A stretch of DNA of 64,000 nt from Puffinus mauretanicus (taxonomy: Eukaryota > Chordata > Aves > Procellariiformes > Procellariidae). How positions within the stretch are numbered: the stretch's first letter is position 1; the number at the start of each line of letters is the position of its first letter. The position numbers and the translations under genes were made by a program. Positions 37,177 to 50,082 of the stretch are shown piece by piece. The notes beneath the pieces are model-generated. The model saw nothing but the letters and a program-made list of their open reading frames with translations, was not told where the DNA came from and ran no database searches. Location of the stretch: NCBI GenBank assembly GCA_023333565.1, contig JAJKFH010000611.1, positions 124,001 to 188,000 of the forward strand, in the 5' to 3' direction.

Positions 37177-40100
37177 TTTTACAGCAGAGGAAGGAATTCA
37201 ACTTAGCTATATTTATTGTGTGAATACTTAGGATCTGCATATTGCATGCCATGTATGGGCTTTGATAGTTTGAAAACGCTTTGAAGCTCTTAAATAAAAA
37301 TCAAGTGAAGATATTTACACTGTATGCACCTACTTATCTAAATATGTATTTTTTTTAATCTGCAGGAAACATTAAAATAACATGATTGCAAAAGAGGTTC
37401 CATAATGTTTCAATAATGCCTAGCTGCACTTCTTGCAGGGAGAGTGTCTAGTAATTAAAATCTGTGGAACAATTTAAGCACAGAAAAAAAATGAACCCAA
37501 TTCACTTGCACGTGCTCATGGTATAAGTCCACTGATTTCAGCAGAGTTCATCCTTATTTGTATCACAGAAATGTCAGAAACAACAGACCTACCAGGTGTT
37601 TGTCCCAGAATCCCCCATATTTACGCATTGAGAAATTTGTGGGAGACTATCATTTCCAGCTGTACAATCCAACCACCATGCCTATGCTATTTTTTCGAAG
37701 TGTTAGTGATATGCAATTTTAGCATCCATTTGTCACCAAAGTTAATATTCATTATTTTAAAAATAACTTTCTGGCTAAGATCTTGCAAATTAGGAGTACT
37801 GAATACCTTTCTCTTCTCCTGCACTAGATTTTGATGATCTTTTCCAGTTATATGGAAAGAGTTTGTTGCTCAAATAGGATTTCTCTGAACTCTCGAGATC
37901 CGAGCTTAGATACCCTCCAAAAACCCGAATCATGTTCTATGCAATGTGTGTGCTTTTACATGTGAGATATGATATTTGGATGTAACATTCAAGAGTTGCA
38001 TATCTCCAAGGTTTTCCAAGCAACTTCCATACAGCTTCAATATACTCAGCAGGAGAGATCCAGACAGATAACATTTCTAAAACAACTATTGTTGTTTAGG
38101 GCATAGAAATATAGCAGTAAAATGAATCTCAACATTTTGAGGTCTATGCTGCTCAAGAACATTGTTCTAAATTAAATGTCTAGTTTAATGAGGACTCAAA
38201 GTGGCTCAAAAGAACACATTAAAACTGTATAGTTACAGAGATGTAAGGATTTGAGTATTTCAAACCAACATCCAATTTTAAGATAATTATTTCCATCATG
38301 GTTATGCTATTTCAGAGATTACGTAACAGACTAGAAAGTACTTACATTTTATCTTTGCTTTCTCCTACTTTCCTAAAAAAGTAAAACATATATATCACAC
38401 TCCCTGTTTGTCCATCATTATTTGTCAGTCCTTCATTCTCCCTGCAATAGCTTTTCAATTCACTGGACCATTTCAACCAAATTTGATGAGGTTAAGGTTT
38501 CACAAATTTAACTTTCAACTTTGTGAACTCTAATGACTGAATAGAGAACTGTGACCAGTTAGTGCCCTGACAGAAGAGAGCAGGGAGAATTCAAATTTTA
38601 GCTGTTCTGCTTATTTCGCTCATCAGCTAAAGGGCAGTAACCAGATCATCAGGCAACCATGAGCTCCAAAGCTACCATGGCATGTGCTGCTCTTTGCCAG
38701 CCAAAAGTACAAAGACTAGCAGTTAGGGGACTAGTGGGACACCAGACGGCTTTTTGAGAGAGGTTGCAAGACAAAACTGTGAGCAACCAGTCATTAACAT
38801 CAAAGATAATTGGTTTCCTCTGATAATCAATGGCTGGGAAGAGAAGAGAAAGCAAAACTAGTACTCTCAAGGGAAGGAAGATAGGGAAAATCCATCAACT
38901 GCACATAGTTTGACAGAATCCAGATAACCGTTCAGGAGGCACATATATACAGACCAGACAGTATAATGGAGACATATCCATGTGACTTTATATAATAAGA
39001 AGGAAAAATCCTATCTCACGAAACTTCTTTAAAGTTCTTCAAAAGAATCAACAAACAGGAATGAATAAGGGAGATGCAAGTTTCTGCACCATAGCTCTTC
39101 AGGATATTAAGTAGCCCTGAGATAAGAAGCAAGGTATTTACCTTGCAATATGCATACAAAGATGGGAAAAAAAGTAGGAGTAAATACTTTTCACAGTACA
39201 GGGAAGTCACCAGTGAAATTTCACAATCTACGTTAATACCCAGACTACTCAACACATCCACAAATGCTAAGGGAAAAAAATTTGCCTCACAAGCTGTGTT
39301 GCTCCTGTCTGTCTCCTTTTTTCAGCTTCTAATGCATGAATACAAAGATTATATGTAATTTTAAAAAACTAATTATTGTAAATATCTTGCAAATAAAAGA
39401 TATATATTACCATCTTCAACAATTCACATAGCATTGGGAAAATGCAATAGAATATTATTTTTATTCACTTCATTAGTTAGAAGTAGAAAACTAGGTAGCT
39501 ATGTTCAAGGGAGCTTTTGCAATTCATATACTGTTTTAATGAAATATTCCACAGCACATAGTTCAGCGACATATTTCAGCAGACACTACTAACCACTGTA
39601 ACCACCTAGAAACATTATCCGAGAAGAATAGTTGAATTCTGCCCAGTCCTTAATGTCATGCAGCTCAATGTAGCAGGAGCAATGTCTGTTTCTAGGACAG
39701 CTATGTATCCTCTTTTTTCTCATTAAGGTAGCTCTGAAGAGCTGAGGATCCAGCTTGGGCTGTGAGCATGCTAATAAATATTTGATTCAGCTTTCTGCAC
39801 CTTCAAATATAAAGCTAGAAATTAACAGGGCAAATACTTTAAAGTAGTTAAGGCTTAAAACAAACAAACAAACCAACCCACCCTCATTTTCTTTTCCATT
39901 AAATCTTCTATTTCACTAATACTTACAAACTCAAAGATGTCCAATTAGTAGCAAAAAATAAACATGAGAAATTAAAAGTTTCTATTTCCATCAGAATATT
40001 GAATAAGTAGTATCTACATTTACAATTACCTATTTAAGCTTTCAGGACTACTCGTCATGGCTTCATTTTGTCATGAGTGGGCTTTCTTCCATGACAAAAG

Positions 40101-43100
40101 TATCACACAATCAGCATCTTCCCTAGTTACCTGCCTTGCTATAAAGAATTGCTGAACTAAGCTAAGTACATTTAGAACATATAAAAAAGCCAGTCAACAA
40201 AAGCAAACCACAAAAGAGAAGTGTGAGGAAAGAGGAGATCATAACTTAAATAATGAAGTAGATTTCTTTACTTAAGAAGTCATTCTCCTTCACAATACTC
40301 CACTCATAAAAACAGGATTTAAAACACTACTACTGACGCTATTAATGAATAAGGGTAAAAACATTATATCCAAAGCATTCCTTTTACTGTGACTCAGGTT
40401 TATGGACAAATAAAAAGTCTAACAATCTCTCCCATTAAGTCTTTTCTGTATCGGCTTTTTAAATACTGTTGAAAATGAAAACTGTAACTCTAGTGACCAA
40501 AGTCACATTGTGCTACAGTTCAGCAACTGAAGAAAGACATTGTAGGAGATTTTGAAGACTGTAGAATTCCATGGCAAAAAGAAGAATGAGCTTGCTATAT
40601 GCATAGCTTGGGGTAACTGACTGAAAACAAGAGATACGTGGTAATCTGAGCATCGGGGCAGCAGGCATCAGTAATAAGGTACAAAACATTATTCTAAAGG
40701 GAGTGATCAAAACATCACTGTTTGGGAATAGTGTAGTTCCTTGTAACATCTGTGCTAAAATTACATTATCATGGTACAATATACAGTAGATTTGATTCAA
40801 TACCTTCACATGCATTTCACATAAGAAAGGTTCAAAGTCTCGGAGACACAATTTTGCCTTGTGCTGTCAAGGTCCCTTTCTTTTTGAGGAACTGGAGTCA
40901 TTGTTAGAGTGTTTCCCTTCACTAAGTTCTGCTGTATTTTCTTAGAAAAGCTAAGTGCCAACAACAAAAATAGTGGCATATGGTAACAATGTTTTTATCT
41001 GCATATTCTTGTTTTCTGCTCTTGGCCTCTTGCTTTCCATTTTATTATCCACATGTTCTCAGTGAACAAAGTGATCCATCAGCACTGTTTTAAACTGGTG
41101 AAATGACACAGTTTAAATTAGAACAGTTCTTCATCTATTTGTTTGTTACTTCCTTGTCTTGCCAGCAGTGCAGTTAGACAGACATAAAGATTTATATTGA
41201 AATCAAATTAAAAATCACTTTTCAAGATGTTAAATTATGGGATGGCAGCTGACGAGAGAAATCATTAAATGCTACCTGTGCTCTATTATTCATCAATTTC
41301 CAAATGCGTGTACCCAATCATCATTCAAACACTTCTACAGTGAAACTTACATTCTTTCTTCAGCACAAATCCAGGTGACATTCATGGGATAAGATCACTG
41401 TCTCACTGGGAACACAACTGAGACACTGACTTCCTTCACATACTGCTGGATTCTACTTTGCTCTGCACTGTCACCTGCTGCCTGACTCCCAGAGCACAGG
41501 GCCATTGCCTATGCGTAGAAAGAGGTCATTAGCAATGACTCTCAGATTTAAGAACGCTGCAAATGACATTCACACTTAAACACTGAAGAAAGAAATGCTG
41601 TAAAATCAGGCAGCTCTCCAGCTTAGCCATAGCCTATAACAAGGTCATTTCACCACCCTTCCTGTTGAGAGCACAAAAATATGTTCATCATGAGTTTGCT
41701 AAAACTTTATTTAAACTTTAACAAACTACAAAGTTGTCCATAAACATAGTCTTTTTCAAAAAGACAGTCATGTCCCATTAAACAGTTTTACTTTTTTCAA
41801 GTCCATTTCAACAACAGATAGATCAGCTGACTTTGAAATTACAAAAGAAAATTCCCATTAGCCTACTAAGGATATCATGTGCTGGCAGAATATATCAGGA
41901 AAGCAGAGTCAATTAGCCAATGGAGACATTCTCAAGCAGTACACAGAAAGCATCAGAATATTGCCAACTACCCTAACTGGTGTAAACCCAACAGTTGCCT
42001 TTGTGCTAGCCTTTAAACACACACTTCTGAGGCCTACCTGGTATTGAGCAGTCTCTGCCTTTATTAGCGCAGAAACAGCAACAGTAGCCACAATTAGAGG
42101 TGGCAGCTTTATGTAGTCCTTCTGGCAATCTTTGTAAGCTGTTAAAACTGAGCAATAAATGTGCTTATAAAATATGCATATGACATGAAGTCAAGCACAT
42201 GAAAAGTACATACATGAAGAAGAAAATTAATGATACCGAGGATATGAAAAAATGTAACCTCAGGTTCATATATTTTCAATAAGCCTGCCTGGTAGTGTAT
42301 TGCAGTTTCCCTCTCGGTAATTAGGCATCTGTTTCACTGAAAAAAAATGTATAAACCATGAAAAGATTAAATGTAATTATCATTATTTCCATTTCTGGGG
42401 CAAGGCCTTTTCATAAATAATTATGTCGCAGTGTAAAACTGGAGGCTTTAAACAGTTGCCCTATCATTTATAATAATGAGTAGGATAATAAGCCACAAGC
42501 CAAACCTCCACATGCTCATTAGATAGAGAAGGCTAATTAGGACTTTAACCAGAAATGCCACTAAGCATCATGCTTACTGAGGTAATTAAAGCACTAATGA
42601 TATTGAGGCATACATTGTCTTCCAAATCTACAAATGGCATGATGCTGACAAATTTACTTTATATAAAACCATATGGTCTTCAAATGAAGTTAGAAGAATT
42701 TACTTACATGTGTCAGACCTTCACATTAAAGTCGCTTCTATCTACATACTCAGTGTCAAGAAACAGCCCGATTCTCTTCTCACCCTGTTCTCAACTAAAT
42801 GTTGTGCAATTCAAGGTAGTACCTTCAATGTAAAACTACTGTAACCAAGACCTCTGCCAATGTGACAAAGAGCCATCTCTACCTGAAAGTCAGAAAGACC
42901 TTTCCCCTCAACTGGAAGAGGTTAATGAATCAACTCACTGACAAGATGCTGACTCAGAACAGCCAGTGGCATCAACTCCCATCTCCTGCTTATTCACTTT
43001 TCAGAAGGAATAATTTCAGACGGAATGGCCTTTTCCTGTACTTTATGCTTCAGGGAGCTGCCTGCAAATACCTGAAAGCCTATCTTTTCATATCGCCCCT

Positions 43101-44146
43101 TGAAAACCTACTTTTTGTTCTAGCAGCCTCAAAAACGATAAACCAGGTGACCAGGTGGTGTGTTGAGAACACCATTTACCATACTGACAAAATTATATCA
43201 GTCTCCCATTTCTTCATCTTCCTTTGTCCACCTGCTGACTCTCATCATCTTCTTCAACATAAGGGCTATATAATATGTCTCCTTTTCTATTTCTAATTCT
43301 GTATAAAATATAGGCCATGTCTGTAGCGCATGGGTACTGCTCCTATGCAAATAATGTGCATTAATAATAGTAAAGTCACGGCTGAGGTTAAATCTTTTCA
43401 TATATTTTAAGAATATTTCACTGATTTGTGAAGATAAACATTTATACCCATGTTGAAGAACAAAAAGAGAATGAATTGTTCTAGCATCTAATGGTTCTCA
43501 AGGACAAGTAATAGTTTAGAAAACTATACCCAAGAACCACAAGTGAAATATTCCTAGTTTCGGTTTAAGCTTAAAAACAGGGAGAAAATTTTACTGTTTG
43601 TTGTTTTAAGAACTGAAATGCTTATCAAGAAAAAGTCTACCCAAAAAGTCCTTTTTTCCTTTTTTTTTAGAAGGATTGTTTATTCTCCAAACTTTTTCAT
43701 TCTCCAAACTATGGTTTGTATTCAGTTAACATCTGCAAGCTTAATTTGCAGTCATTCTTAGAAGCAGAAGACACTTACTGAAAAATAAAATAGAAAAAAT
43801 GTTAAACGTATTTTGGGAGGCAAATTCCCCGTTATAGCAACATTCTCAATAGATATTAGCAGATTGCGAGTTCTGTAGTAAAGAAAGTTTGACATGACAA
43901 AAGGATATCTTTGAAGGCTTTTTGAAGCATTTTAAGTTTCAGCTTTACTTTTCATTCTGGATGATTTGGCCAATTTTGTTGAAATGCATTCAGAACTCAA
44001 AAATTTTTTTAAGGCATTGACAAAACACTAAAACAACCAAAACATATACTGACCGAAAATGAAAAAAACAAAAGAGAAACATGAATCTCTGCCTAGTTGA
44101 GAATGTGGGAGGTTCTCATCCATGAGACACAGAACTGGAAGGGATA

Positions 44147-44172
44147 GTAAACTGTAATTGTAAACTGTAATT
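44147..44172. repeat. 13-bp perfect tandem duplication
   Basis: GTAAACTGTAATT occurs twice in succession without mismatch. Confidence 0.85.
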
Positions 44173-45334
44173 GTCTGCTTCTAAACAGCCCACCAAATTA
44201 TGTTTTCCATGAAGTGTAATAAAAGCTTTTAGAATTATTCCACCTTCAGATCCTGAGTGTGATTCACCAATGGTGAAAACCATCTTGTGTGGTTTATTCT
44301 AGCAGAGGAAAATATTGGCATACATGCTTTCAGGCTGCTTCTGGCAACTTCTAAGAGAACTTTTATTGACAACAGCATGCTCTGCAAGAAATGGAGATGA
44401 AGTGGCTCTGTCTCTCGTCAGAGAGCAACTCCCAAGAAATTCTGTTCTTCCTCCCACAATTGAACAAAGGTTTCCAAGAAAGATGATACTTTAAACCAAC
44501 CAATTTCTTGGTATACAAGTTCCATGTAGTCTGAAGCAATGTTTTCTGCAGCTCAGCAACTTGGCCACATGTAGGTCCAGCATAAGAAGGATCATAAGTA
44601 AACATGAGCTAACAAAGCAAGAAGCACCAGACAAAGACCAAAACAAGTTGATATGCTGTTTGTCACAACTATAACTGATGAAGGACTTTCTCCTCCCATG
44701 CTATTTCCTAGTAATCTGACATTGGCTGGGATTTCAAGAAGGGTGCTGAACAGATAAAAATTCTGGAAAAGATTATAAGTCCCAGTTTTTCAAAGACTGG
44801 GAATCCCTTTGTAGCATCTGGCTGGGATCCTCAGTATGGGTCATTTTTGTTACTGATTGATCGCTTGTTAAGAACACCTAATCCCTTCATATTAATCTCT
44901 AGTCCTTGTTTGAAGAGAATTCTCTAGATAGGTTCTCATTCCTCTTTATATTGCCAAAAGCCTTAATAGCTTTTAGCAGGATATAATTTCCTGTTTAAAA
45001 TGTTATAACAGTGGGCATTCCAGACAGGCATGGGAAACGTCAGGCAGGGAAGATTAAGGAGAAGACAATTTAAGATCAGTTACTGTCTTGCAGATTCTTC
45101 ATTTCCTGCCCTGGATAAGAATCAACAGGAACTGGATATTCTTGTGACTTTCAGACTACCTTCAGGGTACTACCCTAGAGGTCACAGGGAGCAGTTGTTC
45201 TAGCTTTGTCACTGTGCTGTGGACACAGCTGAAGTCAGCAGCAGCTCAACAAGTCCTCTGATGAATGAGAGAGAAAGACAATTTAAAAATTAGGAAATCT
45301 GCAGTCACAATTACCACAAAGCAACAAATGTAGA

Positions 45335-45349
45335 TTTTTTTTTTTTTTT
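45335..45349 (+). repeat. poly(T) homopolymer, 15 bases
   Basis: Uninterrupted run of 15 T with no adjoining retrotransposed body on the minus strand that I can recognise. Confidence 0.85.
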
Positions 45350-48300
45350 AAAAGAGATTCTTAGATTAAATAATGTTGTCCACTAATGTCGCCTTGTTCA
45401 CTCTGCTATGCTTTATAATTTAGTAAAACTAGCACCACTGTTGTATCTGAAGTGCATTTCACATGCTGTTAGGCATAATAACGCATATGGTATGCTTCAT
45501 TTAAACAATCAGATACACCTATTACTAGTCATTTATTTTACCTTTTGTTATTGATTGCTTTTTATTTCACTGGCTGAGATAAATTAATCCAGCTGACAAC
45601 TTTCTTGCAAGATCATCAATTAGAAATTTTCAATCAAGCAGCACTTATTAGATGCTTTTTATTGGAACAACACTTTCAGTAAAAGGATTTGGTATTTTCT
45701 AAAAAATCCATCCAGTATCACAGATTCACAGATATAGAGTTGTGCTAAGCTCAGAGAAGTTAGAGCTTAACACCATAGAGCAATAAGAGAACCAAACGCT
45801 GCACAGATTTAATTGAGCTGAACTTTCTCCTCCCTCTCTTGTATTTCCCTGATCACACTTTATATCCCAACATCCTTTGCCCTTGATTCAGCCTACCACT
45901 GCAATCTGTAGTTATTAGGTTGAAGCTGTCTATCAGGAGAATTAGAATCTTACTGACATACAGAAAAGAAGTGCACACAGAAAAGCAAGTAAATCCCTGA
46001 TCCCCAATCTGGAGTCCCAAGCAGAATAATAACAGAAAACTAGAGATTACATTTTGCTAAAGGTTGTTCACAGGCTTAGCAAATATTCATACCCATTCCT
46101 AGACTTATTCAACTCTGTTATTTTGATCAAAGCCTCTTAAAATCAGTTTCTTTAGTGGAAATAGCTCAAGAATTTCTCACACAAAGTTCCTATGCCTACC
46201 TGAAAGAAAAACAATCTTTATGGAATGCAACAAAACATTTTAGGGAGCTCAGACTGAAGAATCTAAACAACTTCACTCCATTTCAATCTAATGTGGACCA
46301 AATGTAGATAACTGCAGACACCACTGTGCACAAATATCTCCCAGTACAATTTCTTCAAGCACTGAAAAATCCCCACAACCGCAAACCAACCTTCACATAA
46401 TGCATATCAAATCTTATTTCTCGCTTCCTGTTCTCCAGTTCATTTTCCATACTTCCTTCACATTTACATCATCTCTTGGCTCTTTATCTATTTCTTGTTT
46501 TCTTGCCTTTCTTCTTACTCCAGTCACCATTATGATATCACTTAGAAGAGGTGGATATTAAGACTTCTAGCTCTCAGTTGTCCTCATCTTACGGCACTGG
46601 TTCCTTCCTGGGTTCAGGCTAGGTATTAATTAGCCTCACACTAAAAAATACTAACTGCAATCAAATTCCTGAAAACCTGAGTTTACAAGGTAAACAGAAA
46701 ATAACCTTTGGCTGTAGTTCCATAAAGTGTGTGAGACTTTTTAAATTTCTTTTACATCAAAACCAGACCTTGGTTTCAATCACTGCATTGGACAGAGACT
46801 ATTTTAATGTGACTGAACATTTGATTCATATTTTGGTCATATTAGAACTGTATTCAGGAGGCCTGTACTTGTTGTCTACCTCCTGTGGATGAATAACTCC
46901 ACCAGATAGCCCAAAACAAAGAGCTCTAAATCAAAAATGAGCAATAATGGCAAACTTCAGATCCAATGCTGAACTATGTCATACTACTGATGGTGGAGGA
47001 CTAAAGTAAGTGTGCCAATTAACAGCTATTCCTAGTTAAAAGGAGAAGCAAAGTATGCATGCATTCTTAGATATGTGCATGTATATGCAAACCTGCAAGT
47101 ATATGACTGTGAAAGATCAGCTATCTGGCCACAACAGAAAATATTCTTTCTACCTCTCAATAAATAACAAAGATATGTTATTTCAGAATAATGTTTGGCT
47201 CTGTCAATAATTCATATCATAACTCTATAAAATCTTTCATCTATTAAAAACTTGTTTAATAATCTTGTCATCTACTTCAGTGCTTATTAATTGAACGGAA
47301 AGTCTCTGAGCCACAGAGCACATGAGATATCTGATTTCTTTCTCCATTATGCATATACGGAAGCAGCTGAGAGCTGCAAATTTTCCTATTAGGGGACTCT
47401 AATGGGCTATTTAAAGAGACACGGTTAGGGCTGACACTTGTAAAATGGAACTACAGCTACCTTAAAAACTGTCCCACATGTTAAAGTATGGCAGCAGAAC
47501 TTCCAAAGTGCTATAGACATGCTTTAAATCTATGTTACCAGTATGCCTAATTTGGAGTGAGTTGAAAGCAAATTCCTTTTATACATGGGTCCACAGATTT
47601 ATTTAGTTTGCAAGGTGTTGGAAAAACAGAATAGAGAGCAATAGAATGTTTTGGTTTGCATTTCCTTTTTAGTTTTCAGATCAACTTTAAAATGTCACAA
47701 AGGAGAGAAAAAAGATTAGAGAATAAAAGTAAGCAGAATGAACAAGAGGAATCAGTTGAAAAATCCCTGAAAAGATGAGTAAAGCTTTTCATTTTGAAAG
47801 TAAGTCAAAACCATATATTTATAACAGCCCTATTGATACAATATTACACTGAGGAGAACAATAACAGGAGATAACGTCAATGAAAATGTAATAGTGGTTC
47901 ATATCCAAAGGATCTTATTCAATTAGGCAAAATCCCATAGTCACTGAAGGGAGTAGGAACTTTCCCTTGGTAGACCTCAATATAGCCAAGATGTCATCTT
48001 TGTCATTATCCCAAGTAGATTATCCTTTTACAAGGACATTTTCTGTTTTGTAGGAGAAACAACATCAAAAATCCTACCTATAAACAAATGAGAAAGCACA
48101 AAAATAACACAAAATATAATGGAATAGCAAGAGTTTTGGGGAAAATTAAAAATTTGTACAGGAGAGAAAATAAAGAGTAGACATAAGTGACCATTTTTGT
48201 TTAGTAAAACATTGCCAGATTGTTACCTAACATTTATTAATAATAGAGATAACTGTAAGGAACTTAATTACAGCATAAGAGATTAAGAAGAGGAGTGTAA

Positions 48301-50012
48301 TACATTGGCAAAGGAAAATTAACACAGTTTAGCACCAGTAAAGCGCTCTGCCAAAATGCAAAGACTGAACTGTTTAAGCTAAGTATGGATGAAAGCTAAA
48401 CTCCAATGCTGCTTATAATCAAAATTTATACAGTATTTTTTTGTCCTGAGATAGACATAGTCTGTTGCCTATCGAGGATATCTTTTCAGTATTTCATACC
48501 ATCTTAAAGATGCAGACAAATACTCAATTTCTGCTTCAGGAACTGTTGAACAGGTACTAAGATACTTCAGTATCGGTACAATAATTACTACATTCTCTGT
48601 CAGAAGCTTCCTCAGAAGGATTCCTCAGTTTTGTATTCATTCGCATATTGGGCTTTTTTTTACTCCTGTGAGTATATTTCTAACAGTATAACAGTAGGTT
48701 TAAAAAAGGCCTCTATGTAATATATAAAGATGCTTATGCCCTCATGTATTTCTGTAGATATGACAAAAGCAATTAAAAATCCTACTTAAATTAGAGGATA
48801 AATTTTAAAAATCAGTATTTCATTAAAGACTTCAACCCTACCATAAGAAGGTCCCAATGACATTTACTGATGATATAATGTTAAGGTGTACTGCAATATG
48901 AAAAAGATTGGGCTATTTCATTGAACAAAAATAAGATAAAATGTAGTTGTACAACTCAATCAGTTGCAGGTCAACTAGAAACAGGTTCTGCCATATTCTG
49001 GGAGTTTCCTGTCTGAACAAGTCTGAGGAAGGGAAGAATTGACTCTAGTAGCTTATTACAGAATTACCATGAGCTCCTGATGTAATGCAGGATAAATAAA
49101 GATGTGTACATCATGAAGTGCAATATACAGATACATAAAGATGTATTAAGGGGTTTAAAAAAACCCTGCTCCTACTTCTCTGCCCAGAATACAATCATAG
49201 TGAGACATGCCTAATAACATTAATTCAAACAGGTCAGATGCAAAAACAAGGCCACTTGAATAATTGAGTAAACAAACACGTAGCAGGAAATGAGATTTAC
49301 CCTAGTTGGCTTAGAACAGGTTAGGAAAGAATTTGGTTGCTTTTAATAGATTGATATCCTCTAAACTCTGTAAAAGAGGAGCTTCTTATAATAAAGGACA
49401 AAGTTGGCAAAGGAACAATGTAAATCACCCATGGATTATTAGGATGAAAATTAGGAAAAGGATTCGAGCCTTTAGAGCAGCAAGGTTCGAAATCAATATT
49501 CTAATCAATGTACTGGAGAAAAGAAATCTAACTAGTTTTAATGTAAATCTCACTGCATTTCTGAACAGGTTTGTATGCAGCAGCAGGGGACTTAAGAAGG
49601 CCTGTTGCAATTCCCTGTTCTCTGTTGTAGCACTATTAAAAGTGCCCACAAGAAAATTTTCAATTATTTAGATGCATGGCTTTTCTTGAACAAAAGCATA
49701 TACTTTATAGATCCTCCACTCCCATTTGCTCTACAATCTACCATCCTTATATCTCTAAGGAGCTTAAAGCAATTTATGTTTCTTTCCAAGATGTTATGTT
49801 ATTGAACAAAACTTGCAAAACTTAGCTTTCTGGATCATGATATTTTGGATATGTTCTTGGTTTTAATGAGTAAGAGTAACATTTCTACAAATGGCTTAAA
49901 GATAACAATTTTTCTAAGGGTTCAGTTGAAGCCTACCTAGCTAGTTTCCATAACACATCAACCAAGAAACTTAAGACAATATAAAAAGTTAAAATTTATA
50001 GTTTTTGAGACT

Positions 50013-50082
50013 ATGTAACTCCTCCTATTGTTATTTTTATGTATGTTATGTTACTCCTCCATAGTTATTTTTGTCTATTGTA
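50013..50082 (+). repeat. 35-bp tandem duplication (2 copies, diverged)
   Basis: Copies begin ATGTAACTCCTCC (50013) and ATGTTACTCCTCC (50048), and both continue into GTTATTTTT-type sequence. About four fifths of positions agree by eye, with one small indel. Confidence 0.7.

Larger units (their letters stand above)
36401..45330. other. gene-free AT-rich DNA
   Basis: Only a CR1 tail at 37107-37176, an AAAC-type run near 39857-39876 and a 13-bp duplication at 44147-44172 are recognisable. The 144-codon frame at 42862-43296 (plus) has no recognisable domain, and its 3' part is opposed by another open frame. The stretch 42230-42560 is rich in TAAT-type motifs and looks enhancer-like, which is noted as a finding only. 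Confidence 0.6.

Noticed and set aside
42862..43296. 144-codon plus-strand open frame
   Set aside because: Longest non-transposon frame in the window, but no recognisable domain, biased composition matching the local DNA, an opposed open frame at its 3' part and no exon-like boundaries.
45714..45775. TATCACAGATTCACAGAT, resembling CR1 terminal octamers
   Set aside because: The sequence beyond the octamer-like part does not continue into the CR1 3' end.
46430..46530. Pyrimidine-rich tract ending in CCAG, resembling a splice acceptor
   Set aside because: No open coding frame or plausible donor follows, and such tracts are common in AT-rich introns and intergenic DNA.
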